Shown: one piece after another, positions 1 to 8,543 of the stretch
How positions within the stretch are numbered: the stretch's first letter is position 1
Layout of the letters: each line of letters starts with the position of its first letter
Source: JBGPLJ01 sp035644395
GTDB taxonomy: Bacteria; Pseudomonadota; Gammaproteobacteria; Steroidobacterales; Steroidobacteraceae
Direction: 5' to 3'
Length of the DNA: 64,000 bases
Assembly (NCBI GenBank): GCA_035644395.1
Contig: DASQOR010000086.1
Location: forward strand, 62,001-126,000
Translations under genes and position numbers: made by a program
The notes under the pieces: model-generated
What the model saw: the letters and a program-made list of their open reading frames with translations, nothing else
What the model was told of the DNA's origin: nothing
The model's database searches: none

Positions 1-1317
1 ACGGGCGAAGGCGGGCGCCGCGATGATCCTTCTCGAAAGACGCAGGCCCGCGAGCGTCGGTACGAGGTCGGCGGGATCGCTGAGGAGATTCGGGTTGATC
101 ACGGGCGGGCGGCGCGGATCGGGACTTGCGAGCGTGATGCTGCCGCGGCTCTTCGGGTAGACGTGCACGACGCTCAGCGCGAAACCGTGCCCGAGCGGAA
201 AGGGAAACGCATTGCGATTGCGCCGCGCGGGCTGGAAGACGATCTGCAGGTCCGGTCGATCAAGCTCGGGTCGCGACTTCAGGAACGCGTTCGCCTCGAA
301 GACGTTGCTGGCGAGCGGGCCGCGCCGCGCCAGCGCGTACTCGAGCAGGTGCCAGGCATTGCGCGGCGTCGCGCGCAGCGAAATGCCGTAGGACTCGCTG
401 TTCTTCATCTCCATGACGACGCCCGCGGCGAGATGATCGTGATAGTTCGCGCCGACGCCGGGCAGGTGATGCGTCACGGGGATGCCGTGCGTGCGCAGCT
501 GCTCACCGTCGCCGATGCCGGAAAGCATCAGCACTTGGGGCGTCTGCACGGCTCCCGCGCAGACGATGACCTCGCGCTTCGCCGTGAGCCTGCGCTTGTC
601 ACCTTCGATTTCGACGTCGACACCGATTGCGCGCCCGTTCTCGATCACGACGCGCGTCACCAATGCCTCCGTCAGGACCCGGAGATTGTTGCGCGAGCGG
701 GCGGGGCGCAGAAAGGCGACGGCCGTGGAGTCGCGGCGACCGTTGCGAATCGTGCCCTGGCGCGGGCCGTAGCCTTCGGTGTCGCTGCCGTTGAAGTCGT
801 CATTGCGCTTGAAACCGAGCGAGCGCATCGCCTCCATGAAGGCGGCAACCATCGGATTCGGCTTGCGGACCTGCGTGACCTTGATCGGTCCTTCATGGCC
901 ATGGAGCGGTGAATCGGCAAAGGCCTCATTGGCTTCCGAACGGATGAAGTACGGCAACACCTCGCGATAGCTCCAGCCGTGATTGCCCATCGCCGCCCAG
1001 TCGTCGAAGTCCCGCGGATGGCCGCGGAAATACACCATGCCGTTGATCGAGCCCGAGCCGCCGATCACGTGTCCGCGCGGCACGGGAATGCGGCGGTCGT
1101 TGAGCTTGGGCTGCGGCGCGGTGAGAAAGCGCCAGTTGAGCTGCGGCCGACCGATCGCGGCCGCGACAAAAGCCGGCACCTGTATGAACGGATGCGAGTC
1201 CTCGCCGCCGGCCTCGATGAGACACACCGAGTTGTTGCGGTCCTCGCTCAGCCGCGCGGCAAGCACACAGCCCGCGGTGCCCGCGCCGACGACGACGAAG
1301 TCGAAGCTCTCGCTCAT
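1..1317 (-). CDS. GMC-family FAD oxidoreductase (choline-dehydrogenase-like), 3' end cut by window edge
   Basis: This is a flavoenzyme that would oxidise an alcohol or ring hydroxyl in the cytoplasm; the substrate cannot be read from sequence. The 439 visible codons start MSESFDFVVVGAGTAG, with the FAD dinucleotide-binding glycines at about residues 11-16, then the GMC signature PRGHVIGGSGSINGMVYFRG near residues 80-100. The frame is open to the first base of the window, so the C-terminal part with the catalytic His/Asn pair is missing. The ATG directly abuts the stop codon of the serine hydrolase upstream of it, so it is the last visible gene of a translationally coupled minus-strand operon. 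The family is certain; the catabolic role is inferred from its neighbours. Confidence 0.9.
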   Translation of the reverse strand, partial: MSESFDFVVVGAGTAGCVLAARLSEDRNNSVCLIEAGGEDSHPFIQVPAFVAAAIGRPQLNWRFLTAPQPKLNDRRIPVPRGHVIGGSGSINGMVYFRGHPRDFDDWAAMGNHGWSYREVLPYFIRSEANEAFADSPLHGHEGPIKVTQVRKPNPMVAAFMEAMRSLGFKRNDDFNGSDTEGYGPRQGTIRNGRRDSTAVAFLRPARSRNNLRVLTEALVTRVVIENGRAIGVDVEIEGDKRRLTAKREVIVCAGAVQTPQVLMLSGIGDGEQLRTHGIPVTHHLPGVGANYHDHLAAGVVMEMKNSESYGISLRATPRNAWHLLEYALARRGPLASNVFEANAFLKSRPELDRPDLQIVFQPARRNRNAFPFPLGHGFALSVVHVYPKSRGSITLASPDPRRPPVINPNLLSDPADLVPTLAGLRLSRRIIAAPAFAR

Positions 1318-2490
1318 TCAGGCCGCCGCGGTGACCGCGATGTCGGAGAGCCGCTGCCAGCGCTCGATATTCACGTCGGAGTTCATGACGCCCGTGGTGA
1401 GGCCGACGAACGTCATGTCGAGTTCGGGGTCGACCCAGAAGAGCGTCGTGCCCGCGCCGTGGTTGCCGAAGGTTTCGGGCGAGGTGAGCGTGCCGAAGAG
1501 CGCGTGCCCCATCCGATCGCCCCGCAGCGAGAAACCGAGCCCGATGCAGGCCGGCAAGACCTCCCAGCCGCGATTCTCGAAGATCTTTCGATACAGCTCG
1601 TTCGGCTTGTCGCCGGTCCAGCAGCGATGTGCGCGGCGGACCATCGTCGGCGAGAGGATGCGCGCGCCGTCGAGCTCGCCTTCTCGCCGCAGCATTTCGG
1701 CGAAGCGGTACATGTCGGCGACCGTCGACACGCCGCCGACCCACGGCATTTCCGCGAATTCCTCCTCGAACGCGCCGTTGATGCCAAGGTTGCTGTGACC
1801 GAGATGCTGGGTCGGGGAGTTGCCGCGAAACGCGGGCACGAGATGGCGCTTGCGCAGATCCTTGCGCAGGCCGATCGCCGTGTCCTTCATCCGCAGCGGC
1901 TTCAGCAGCTCCTCCACGCAGATCTCGCGGAACGAACGCTTCTTCGGATCGGTACGGCGCAGGGCGTCGCCCATCAGTGCGTGATGGCAGATCGGCGCGT
2001 AGCGCACGAACTGGCCCGGCGGATCCTGCGGAAAGATGTTCTTGCAGATTTCCGCGACGACGTCATCGAGCACGTCGATGTACATGCCTTCGCGCGGTGA
2101 GTAGACGCTCGGCAGGCCGGAGGAGTGGGTGAGGAGGTGATGGATCTCGATCTTCTCGCGCCCGCGGCCGGAGAACTCCGGCACGAGATCCGAAATGCGC
2201 GTGGTGAGATCGAACTGGCCGCGCTCGATGGCGCGCAGCACCAGCACGACCGTCAACGCCTTCGTCACCGAGAAGAGGCTGAAGACGGAGTCCTTCTTCA
2301 CCGGCCTTTGGCGGGTGGCGTCGGAGTGGCCGATCGCTTCGTGGAAGGCGAGCTTGCCGTGGCGGCCGACGGCGATGACCCCGCCGTAGTACTTGTCCTT
2401 CCCGATGTCTTCGCGCATGACGCGCAGGATTTCGTCGAGCCGCTTCCTGTCCATGCCGCCCGCTGCGCCGGAGGTTTTCTTCTTCTTCAC
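1318..2490 (-). CDS. Serine hydrolase, class C beta-lactamase/esterase family
   Basis: 390 aa. It probably hydrolyses an ester or lactone rather than a beta-lactam, as most catabolic-cluster members of this family do. The SxxK catalytic motif is SVTK (Ser74, Lys77). The second motif is YAP at Tyr164, instead of the YxN of true beta-lactamases. A late NHGAG stands where the KTG/HxG motif belongs, and LTHSSGL is a typical family landmark. There is no clear signal peptide, so it is probably cytoplasmic. The start is GTG with a perfect AGGAGG seven bases upstream; this GTG overlaps the stop codon of the upstream NTF2-like gene by four bases. Its 3' end abuts the GMC oxidase start. Substrate unknown. 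Confidence 0.85.
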   Translation of the reverse strand: MKKKKTSGAAGGMDRKRLDEILRVMREDIGKDKYYGGVIAVGRHGKLAFHEAIGHSDATRQRPVKKDSVFSLFSVTKALTVVLVLRAIERGQFDLTTRISDLVPEFSGRGREKIEIHHLLTHSSGLPSVYSPREGMYIDVLDDVVAEICKNIFPQDPPGQFVRYAPICHHALMGDALRRTDPKKRSFREICVEELLKPLRMKDTAIGLRKDLRKRHLVPAFRGNSPTQHLGHSNLGINGAFEEEFAEMPWVGGVSTVADMYRFAEMLRREGELDGARILSPTMVRRAHRCWTGDKPNELYRKIFENRGWEVLPACIGLGFSLRGDRMGHALFGTLTSPETFGNHGAGTTLFWVDPELDMTFVGLTTGVMNSDVNIERWQRLSDIAVTAAA

Positions 2491-2903
2491 TTCGTCGCCT
2501 CCTGCAGCTTCGATACGTAGAAACTGTCCATGTATTCGCGCAGCCGCCAGACCTTGCCATCCTTGATCTCGACCGCCCAGGCATAGAGATTTTCGTAGGG
2601 CCGGCCGTCCATGAACGTGCCGCGGCCGATCGACTCGCCGATGACGAGCGCGCCCTTGGAGGCAATCGACGTCATGATGACCTTCGGGTCGCCCGGCTTG
2701 AACATGCCGCGCACCGGCGCAAGGAAGTCATCGACGATGCCCTTGCGGCCCTTGTGTTCGCCGGCGCCTGCGATGCCTTTCACCTGCACCTGCCAGATCG
2801 CTTGCTCGTGAAACTGTTCACGGATCTTCGCGAGGTCGCCCGACCCCAGCGTCTCGAAGAACTGGAGGAAGATGCGTTCGTTCTCGTTGTCGGCTTTGAC
2901 CAT
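2487..2903 (-). CDS. NTF2-like / SnoaL-like protein (minus arm copy)
   Basis: 138 aa, the size of a single-domain cystatin-like fold protein of the SnoaL/ketosteroid-isomerase superfamily. Members isomerise, hydrate or bind small hydrophobic ring compounds. The N-terminus (ENERIFLQFFETLGSGD) and the C-terminal strand pattern (YENLYAWAVEIKDGKVWRLR, with the typical R-EY-D ending) support the family. The ATG at 2903 was chosen because AAGGAG lies just upstream; the longer open frame beyond it has no family similarity. It follows the CMD-like gene by 11 bases and overlaps the serine hydrolase by four. A second NTF2-like gene occupies the equivalent place in the plus arm (8088-8543). Exact reaction unknown. 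Confidence 0.82.
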   Translation of the reverse strand: MVKADNENERIFLQFFETLGSGDLAKIREQFHEQAIWQVQVKGIAGAGEHKGRKGIVDDFLAPVRGMFKPGDPKVIMTSIASKGALVIGESIGRGTFMDGRPYENLYAWAVEIKDGKVWRLREYMDSFYVSKLQEATK

Positions 2904-2914
2904 GAGGGGCTCCT

Positions 2915-3298
2915 TTAGCGGGCGGCGTCGAGTTCGGCGAAAGCTTCGCGTGCGATACGCACGGAATCGATGCCGGCCGGGATGCCGCAGTAAATGGCGA
3001 CCTGCAGGAAGACTTCGCAGATCTCGTCGCGCGAGAGCCCGTTGGTGAGCGCACCCTTCACGTGGATCTTGAGTTCGTGCGGCCGGTTGAGTGCCGCGAT
3101 CATCGCAAGATTCAGGAGGCTCCGCTCGCGCCGCTTGAGGCCGGGGCGGCTCCACACGCGCCCCCAGCAGTACTCGGTGGAAAGCTCCTGCATCGGGCGG
3201 CTGAAGTCGTCGGCGCTCTTGAGCGCCTTGTCGACATAGTCGTTGCCGAGCACGGCACGGCGGATTTCGAGTCCCTGCTGGTAGAGATCCTTGTTCAT
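2915..3298 (-). CDS. Carboxymuconolactone decarboxylase family protein (minus arm copy)
   Basis: 127 aa, the size of the gamma-carboxymuconolactone decarboxylase PcaC. The sequence runs MNKDLYQQGLEIRRAVLG and then RPGLKRRERSLLNLAMIAAL, HELKIHVKGALTNGLSRDEI and AIYCGIPAGIDSVRIAREAF, all characteristic of the PcaC-like branch rather than the AhpD peroxidase branch; no CxxC redox motif is present. It would decarboxylate a lactone or keto acid from ring degradation, but the true substrate is unknown. Its ATG overlaps the stop of the dehydrogenase gene by four bases. A second CMD-family gene sits in the plus arm (7524-8081). Confidence 0.85.
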   Translation of the reverse strand: MNKDLYQQGLEIRRAVLGNDYVDKALKSADDFSRPMQELSTEYCWGRVWSRPGLKRRERSLLNLAMIAALNRPHELKIHVKGALTNGLSRDEICEVFLQVAIYCGIPAGIDSVRIAREAFAELDAAR

Positions 3299-4209
3299 GA
3301 TGTCGGTCCTCGTTTCGGGGAGATTTCGCAACCGGCGCGTTCTTCGATGATGCGCGCGACGGCGGTGCAATCGGAGTCGGGCCCGTACTTCGCATTGGCG
3401 GCCGCAAGCAGGTCGCGCACCTGCTCGCCGACGCGCATCGGCACGCCGAGCGCGGCGGCCTCATCGAGACACAGCCGCACATCCTTGTAGGCGAGGCCCG
3501 CGGAGAATCCGAAATCGAAGCCGCGGGTCAGCACGTGCTTTGGGAACTTGTCGGCCGAGGCCGTATTGCGGCCGCTCGAGGCGTTGATGACGTCGAGCAT
3601 CACCTGCGGGTCGAGCCCGGCCTTGACGCCCATCGCGAGCGCCTCGGCCGTGATCGCGATGGCGGCCTGCGACATCAGGTTGTTGGCGAGCTTCAACGTC
3701 TGGCCAAGGCCCGGTTGCTCGCCGACGAAGAAGAGCTTCCCGAGAAGTTTCAGGACCGGTTCGATGTCGTCGAAGGCACTACGCGGCCCCGAAACCATGA
3801 TGGCAAGGGTGCCGGCTTTCGCTCCTGCGATTCCGCCGCTCACGGGCGCGTCGAGCGCGGCGATGCCCCGTTCAGCCAGGACTCTGGCGATGCGGATGGC
3901 CGCGGCCGGGCCGGATGTCGACAGGTCTACGAACGTGCGCACGGCATTGCCGGCGTTGACGCCATGCGCAGCTTCAACCACATCGAGCACGATGGCGGGC
4001 GTCGGCAGGCTGGCAAAGACGAGCCGCGCTGCCGATGCGACCGCGGCCGGCGATGCCGACCGCGTCGCGCCCGCGTCAACGAGGATCCGGGCTGCCGCGG
4101 CATTGGCGTCAAAGACTGCAAGCGGATGGCCCGCGGCGAGCAAGCGCTGCGCCATGGCTCCGCCCATGCGGCCGACTCCAATGAAGCCGATGGTTTCGCC
4201 GGGCGTCAT
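3295..4209 (-). CDS. NAD(P)-dependent beta-hydroxyacid dehydrogenase (3-hydroxyisobutyrate dehydrogenase family)
   Basis: 304 aa, usual family length. It should oxidise a 3-hydroxy acid or reduce the corresponding semialdehyde in the cytoplasm. The Rossmann motif GVGRMG lies at residues 11-16 of GFIGVGRMGGAMA, followed by the substrate-loop signature LDAPVSGGIAGAKAGTL and by LGQTLKLANNL, which carries the catalytic Lys. The gene is second in the minus arm, overlapping the MBL-fold gene upstream and the CMD-like gene downstream by four bases each, so all are probably co-translated. The specific hydroxy acid cannot be told from sequence. Confidence 0.88.
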   Translation of the reverse strand: MTPGETIGFIGVGRMGGAMAQRLLAAGHPLAVFDANAAAARILVDAGATRSASPAAVASAARLVFASLPTPAIVLDVVEAAHGVNAGNAVRTFVDLSTSGPAAAIRIARVLAERGIAALDAPVSGGIAGAKAGTLAIMVSGPRSAFDDIEPVLKLLGKLFFVGEQPGLGQTLKLANNLMSQAAIAITAEALAMGVKAGLDPQVMLDVINASSGRNTASADKFPKHVLTRGFDFGFSAGLAYKDVRLCLDEAAALGVPMRVGEQVRDLLAAANAKYGPDSDCTAVARIIEERAGCEISPKRGPTS

Positions 4210-4997
4210 GAGCGAGGTGCCAGGTCGACCCGCGCGATGCCGTCGAGTCCCGCCTGCGCTTGCGGATAGCGGGCGATCACCAGGGGATCGTGGCCGGGAA
4301 TGAAATGCTGCGGCGAACTCGCGAGCCGCAGCGCTGTGCGATGCGCCTCGAAGTACGCCGGCAGGTCGTCAAAGATCGGGAAGGCGCGGCTCTCCTCGAG
4401 ATTGCGGTAGAAGTGCGCGGTGTCCGAGCCGAGCACGACCCAGCCGCGTTCGGTTGCGACCCGCACGATCTGCATGCCTCGCGTGTGGCCACCGACCTTG
4501 TGCAGCGTCACTCCGGGAGCGAGCTCGGCGTCGCCATCATGGAATTGAACGCGGCCCGCGAAAACCTTGTGGACCATCGCGGCCACGTCGTCTGCCTCGA
4601 AAATTCCGCCGACATCCGGATCGCCCATGCAGCGGCCGGCGCAATACGACAGTTCGGCATCCTGCAGGTGATAGCGCGCCCGCGGAAACAGGTCGTGATT
4701 GCCCGCATGGTCGTAATGCATGTGGGAAATCACGATATGCTCCACGGTATCCGGCGCAATACCGATGGCCTTGAGCCCTTCGGCGACCGGACGGACGATC
4801 TGGCGCCCGCGGCGCCGCGCGGTGGCTTCATCGAAGCCCGTATCGACGATCACCGCGCGTCCCGCGCCGACGATCGCCCAAACGTAGTAGTCGAGGGGCA
4901 TCGGCCCATCGTGCTCGTCGCCCCCCACGAAATTGTGCCGGGCGGTGCGGTCGAGGTGGGCGTAACGGATGGCGAAAACTTCGTGGGTCGCGGCCAT
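4206..4997 (-). CDS. Metallo-beta-lactamase-fold hydrolase, N-acyl-homoserine-lactonase-like
   Basis: 263 aa from the ATG at 4997 (a TTG at 5003 would add two residues). The di-zinc motif HMHYDH is at residues 92-97; later metal-ligand regions are GGHTRGMQ, GSDTAHF and FIPGHDP. The N-terminal pattern RTARHNFVGGDEHDGPMPLD is typical of the AttM/AiiB-like lactonase branch. It may open a lactone formed during degradation, or quench acyl-homoserine lactones; in this cluster the first is more likely. It is first in the minus arm. No clear ribosome site precedes it, and its start lies only 14 bases from the start of the divergent FAD oxidoreductase gene. Confidence 0.85.
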   Translation of the reverse strand: MAATHEVFAIRYAHLDRTARHNFVGGDEHDGPMPLDYYVWAIVGAGRAVIVDTGFDEATARRRGRQIVRPVAEGLKAIGIAPDTVEHIVISHMHYDHAGNHDLFPRARYHLQDAELSYCAGRCMGDPDVGGIFEADDVAAMVHKVFAGRVQFHDGDAELAPGVTLHKVGGHTRGMQIVRVATERGWVVLGSDTAHFYRNLEESRAFPIFDDLPAYFEAHRTALRLASSPQHFIPGHDPLVIARYPQAQAGLDGIARVDLAPRS

Positions 4998-5011
4998 AGC
5001 CAAGTGAAGCC

Positions 5012-6577
5012 ATGAGCAAGAATGAAATTGTCGTTGTCGGCTCGGGACACAACGGTCTGGTGGCCGCCGCCTATCTTGCGGCGGCCGGCCGCCGAGTTCT
5101 GGTCTTAGAGCGAAATGCCTGGTTCGGCGGGGGTGTGGTCACCCGGGAGCTCACCCTGCCCGGGTTCCGCCACGACCAGCATTCCATGGCACACATCTTT
5201 ATACATGCTAATCCGCTGCTGGCGGCAGACGAACTCGGGCTCAAGTCGAAATATGGCCTGAAGTATGCCTTTCCGGACCCACCGATGATGTCGGTCTTCG
5301 AGGATGGCACGACCCTCGGCATCTACCGGAACCGCGAGCAGACCTGTGCCGAAATTGCCAAGTTCTCGAAGGAGGATGCCGAGGCCTACCGGCGCCTCGC
5401 CGCCCAGGCCGAGGCCTGGCTCCCGATGGTCGCGGCCTCGCTTTACACGGCGCCGGCCCCGATGGGCGCATCGTTCGCCATGCTCGACCAGAGCCGCGAG
5501 GGGCGCGACTTCTGGAAGGTCGTGCAGATGTCGACGCACGACGTGCTCTCGGAATATTTCGAGCACGACAAGGTGCGCATGCACTTCGCGCGCATCGCGG
5601 GCGAGAACCTGGTGTCGCCCGACGAGAAATCGACCGGCCTTGGCGTCTTCGTATTCGTCGGCTTCATGGAAGCCTATGGCATCGGCGTGCCTATCGGCGG
5701 CAGCGGCCGGCTGACCGACGCGCTGATCGCCTGCATCCGGGATCACGGAGGCGAGGTGCTCGCGAATGTCGACGTCGCGCGCGTGCGGACGAAGAACGGC
5801 CGGGCCACGGGCGTCGTCACCGCGGATGGACGCGAGCACGAAGCGAGCGAAGCCGTCATTGGCGCGATTCATCCGCATCACCTCGGCAAGACGGTCGAAG
5901 GCATCGATCCGGCGATTGCCAGCGCTGCCGCGGCGACTCAGATCTCGCCGGTCGCGTGCATTACGGTGCATGCCGCGCTCAAGGCGCCGCTCAAGTTCAA
6001 GACACGGGACCCGGTGCGTGCCGTCATGATCGAGCTCTTGCCGACGAGCTACGACACGCTGCGGCGATCGTTCGACGACCTGCGCTACGGTGGATTCTCG
6101 CACTATCCGCTCGTCGGGCTTGGCTCGCTCACGATGTTCGATCCCACGCGCGTTCCGGAAGGGCGCGGCACGATGCACGCTTGGGACTATGTCCCGTATG
6201 CGCGCGCCGACGGAAAATCCTGGGACGACAGCAAGCGCGATTACGCCGAGCACATGCTGACGCACATGAGCCGCTTCATCGAGAACGTCGGGCCCGACAA
6301 CATTCTTCAGTACCACTGCGACAGTCCGCTCGACATGCAGCGCACGTCGCCGAGTTTCCACCACGGCGACCTGCACGGTATCGCGACGACGACGTACCAG
6401 TCCGGTGCGCACCGGCCAACGCCGGAACTCGGTCAGTTCACCGTGCCCGGCATCGAGCGCTTCTATCTCGTGGGGCCGTTCCAGCATCCCGGCGGCGGCG
6501 TGTTCGGAGCGGGGAGGGCGACGGCCGTGAAGCTCGCCGAGGATCTGAGGATCGACCTGTCCAAGGTTGCACGTTGA
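5012..6577 (+). CDS. Phytoene-desaturase-like (CrtI/NAD(P)-binding) FAD oxidoreductase
   Basis: 521 aa. N-terminal FAD-binding Rossmann motif GSGHNGLVAAAYLAA (Gly10, Gly12, Gly15), followed by LVLERNAWFGGGVVTREL, typical of the CrtI/phytoene dehydrogenase superfamily. The C-terminal signature FYLVGPFQHPGGGVFGAGRA is the second FAD contact. It probably desaturates or isomerises an alicyclic or polyene-like substrate. No other carotenoid genes are seen, so a role in the catabolic cluster is more likely than pigment synthesis. The ATG at 5012 is preceded by a weak AAGTGAAG. It opens the plus arm and overlaps the open frame of the FAH-family gene; the real start of that gene (6591) leaves a 13-base gap. 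Confidence 0.88.
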   Translation: MSKNEIVVVGSGHNGLVAAAYLAAAGRRVLVLERNAWFGGGVVTRELTLPGFRHDQHSMAHIFIHANPLLAADELGLKSKYGLKYAFPDPPMMSVFEDGTTLGIYRNREQTCAEIAKFSKEDAEAYRRLAAQAEAWLPMVAASLYTAPAPMGASFAMLDQSREGRDFWKVVQMSTHDVLSEYFEHDKVRMHFARIAGENLVSPDEKSTGLGVFVFVGFMEAYGIGVPIGGSGRLTDALIACIRDHGGEVLANVDVARVRTKNGRATGVVTADGREHEASEAVIGAIHPHHLGKTVEGIDPAIASAAAATQISPVACITVHAALKAPLKFKTRDPVRAVMIELLPTSYDTLRRSFDDLRYGGFSHYPLVGLGSLTMFDPTRVPEGRGTMHAWDYVPYARADGKSWDDSKRDYAEHMLTHMSRFIENVGPDNILQYHCDSPLDMQRTSPSFHHGDLHGIATTTYQSGAHRPTPELGQFTVPGIERFYLVGPFQHPGGGVFGAGRATAVKLAEDLRIDLSKVAR

Positions 6578-6590
6578 CGGGAGACGCTGC

Positions 6591-7520
6591 GTGAAGTTCG
6601 CGAGCTTCCATGCCGCCGGGCGCGATCGATTCGGCGTACTCACGGACGACGGCCTCATCGACGTGTCGGCCGGCGGTCAGGCGCGCACCTTGCTCGAGCT
6701 GATCGAAGCGGGTCCGCAGGCCGTCGAAAGTGCGCGTCAGATTGCCGGGATGCGGGCGGGTGAACGCTTTTCGCCCGCGGAGGTTTCCTGGCACGCGCCG
6801 CTCCGCCGGCCCTCGAAGATCTGCTGTCTCGCGCTCAACAACAGCGCGAATTCGGATCGCATCCTCTCAGGGCCGAAGCATCCCGCGATGTTCATCAAAC
6901 CGGCGAGTTCGCTGATCGGCCACCTGGGCGCCATCGAATGCCGCCCCGCGTATGGGCGTGTCCATCCCGAGCCCGAACTCGCCGTGGTCATTGGCCGGCT
7001 CGCGAAAAATGTTCCTGCGGCCGCCGCCTACGATTATGTTTTTGGGTACACGATTCACAATGACGTCACTTCGCCCACGATGCGCACCGAGGACACGTTC
7101 CACTATCGCGCGATTCATCCGAAGGCGGGCGCGGCCGAAGCCATTGACTACGTCGACACCTGGGTGAGTTACCCGGGCCGCTACAAGTGCGCCGACACCT
7201 TTGCGTGCATGGGGCCCGTGGTCGTGACGAAGGACGAGATTGCGGATCCGCATGCGCTGCGCGTGACCTGCTCCCATCGCGGCGAACTTGCAACCGACGA
7301 CAGCACGGCGAACCTCACGTTCAAGACGCCCGAGGTCATCGAGTTCCTGTCGCATTACCTGACGCTGCTGCCCGGAGATATCATTTCGCTCGGTACCGCG
7401 CTCGCGAAAAGCCCGCAGGGCCGGCCGGTGCAGAACATCGACCTCAATCAGCTCGGTGGACCGGTGTCGGTCTCGATTGAGCGGATAGGAACACTCACCA
7501 ACGAAGTCAAATGGGTCTGA
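6591..7520 (+). CDS. Fumarylacetoacetate hydrolase (FAH) family protein
   Basis: 309 aa. FAH-superfamily enzymes cleave or decarboxylate acylpyruvates and related dicarbonyls with a divalent metal. Expected metal ligands are visible as Glu127 and Glu129 in HPEPELAVVIGR and Asp158 in YTIHNDVTSPTMR; GDIISLGTALAKSP matches the late family motif. The GTG at 6591 was chosen over the upstream ATG because GGGAG precedes it and MKFASFHAAGRDRFGVL matches the normal family start. It lies third from the dioxygenase in the plus arm and is a natural next step after extradiol ring cleavage. Exact ring-cleavage product unknown. Confidence 0.88.
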   Translation: MKFASFHAAGRDRFGVLTDDGLIDVSAGGQARTLLELIEAGPQAVESARQIAGMRAGERFSPAEVSWHAPLRRPSKICCLALNNSANSDRILSGPKHPAMFIKPASSLIGHLGAIECRPAYGRVHPEPELAVVIGRLAKNVPAAAAYDYVFGYTIHNDVTSPTMRTEDTFHYRAIHPKAGAAEAIDYVDTWVSYPGRYKCADTFACMGPVVVTKDEIADPHALRVTCSHRGELATDDSTANLTFKTPEVIEFLSHYLTLLPGDIISLGTALAKSPQGRPVQNIDLNQLGGPVSVSIERIGTLTNEVKWV

Positions 7521-7523
7521 ACC

Positions 7524-8081
7524 ATGCCGCGCATCGCTCCCGTCTCCGATGAAAAGGCCGGACCACCGGATCTGGTGGCGGCGATCCGCGCACGTCGCGG
7601 CGGGACGCTGCTGACGCTCGATCGTATGCTGCTGCATAGCCCCGGGCTTGCCAAAGGCTGGAATGCGCACCTGGGCGCCGTGCGCAACGACCTGAAGATC
7701 AACGCGCGCTTGCGCGAGCTCGCGATCTGCGCGGTGGCGGTATTGAACGGCGCCGGATACGAGTTCGCCATGCACGGGCCGATCTATGTGAAGGAGGGTG
7801 GCACGGAGGCGGCGCTCAAGGCGCTACGTTCAGTCGACGCAGCTCTCGCGGACCGGGCGCTATTCAATGACGACGAACGGGCGATCCTCGAATTCGCGAC
7901 GGAGTTGACGCGTAGGGTCACAGTGTCCGATGCCACGTTCGCGAGGGCGCGGACGGCGATCGGCGGTGATCAGGCCGGAGATCAGGCCATAGTCGAACTG
8001 ATCGGCGTGATCGCGACCTACAATATGGTTTCTCGTTTCCTGGTCGCGCTCGGCATTGAGTCGGAAAAGCCCGGGACCTGA
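7524..8081 (+). CDS. Carboxymuconolactone decarboxylase / AhpD-like protein (plus arm copy)
   Basis: 185 aa, longer than the minus-arm copy and of the longer CMD/AhpD-like type. The core is RLRELAICAVAVLNGAGYEFAMHGPIYVKEG-like (residues 55-85). The position that holds the peroxidase CxxC in AhpD is here Tyr-Glu-Phe-Ala-Met-His, so a thiol peroxidase role is unlikely. The C-terminal helix VELIGVIATYNMVSRFLVAL is typical. It begins four bases after the FAH gene and is followed by the NTF2-like gene after six bases, so it belongs to the same transcript. It probably acts on a catabolic intermediate, but the reaction is not known. Confidence 0.85.
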   Translation: MPRIAPVSDEKAGPPDLVAAIRARRGGTLLTLDRMLLHSPGLAKGWNAHLGAVRNDLKINARLRELAICAVAVLNGAGYEFAMHGPIYVKEGGTEAALKALRSVDAALADRALFNDDERAILEFATELTRRVTVSDATFARARTAIGGDQAGDQAIVELIGVIATYNMVSRFLVALGIESEKPGT

Positions 8082-8087
8082 TGCGCC

Positions 8088-8543
8088 ATGGACGAGCTCG
8101 CCCTGATCCGGATCCGCCTCGCGCTCGAGGACCTCAATTCGGCGTTTACGCATTTTCTCGACCACGATCGGCTCGATGAGCTCGTCGATCTCTTCACCGA
8201 GGACACCGTCTACACACATGGCGAGCGGCGATCGGTGGGGCGCGAGGCGGTGCGTGCCGTGTTCCTGGCGCGCAAGTACGGCGGCGTGCGCACGGTCCGG
8301 CACGTGTCGAGCGGTCTTCGCCTCAACATCGAGAGTGATTCGAAGGCCACCGGTACGAGCGTGTGTCTCACGTTCGCCTATGACGGCCCGCCGCCGGTAA
8401 CGCCCGCGACGCCCTTCCTGGTCGCGGACTTCGAGGACGAATACCGCCGCTGCGCGGATGGACGCTGGCGGTTTGCGGTTCGCCACATCCATCGCATTTT
8501 CGTGGCCGAGGGGAATCCCGGACCGCCGGGCATGCGTCGATGA
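8088..8543 (+). CDS. NTF2-like / SnoaL-like protein (plus arm copy)
   Basis: 151 aa single-domain alpha+beta-barrel protein. The N-terminal helix (LALEDLNSAFTHFLDHDRLD) followed by LVDLFTEDTVYTHGERRS is the classic start of SnoaL_4 proteins, which resemble ring-hydroxylating dioxygenase beta subunits. The ending DGRWRFAVRHIHRIF is also typical. No alpha-subunit (Rieske) gene is seen nearby, so it more likely acts as an isomerase or dehydratase or binds the intermediate. It overlaps the dioxygenase start by four bases. It is the counterpart of the NTF2-like gene in the minus arm, but the two share little obvious sequence. Confidence 0.82.
   Translation: MDELALIRIRLALEDLNSAFTHFLDHDRLDELVDLFTEDTVYTHGERRSVGREAVRAVFLARKYGGVRTVRHVSSGLRLNIESDSKATGTSVCLTFAYDGPPPVTPATPFLVADFEDEYRRCADGRWRFAVRHIHRIFVAEGNPGPPGMRR

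Noticed and set aside
5105..6658. Long open frame antisense to the CrtI-like gene
   Set aside because: Arg/His-rich translation without any family motif; a mirror of high-GC codon use in the real gene. The same applies to other long antisense frames such as 40106-41935, 44250-46037 and 52549-55077.
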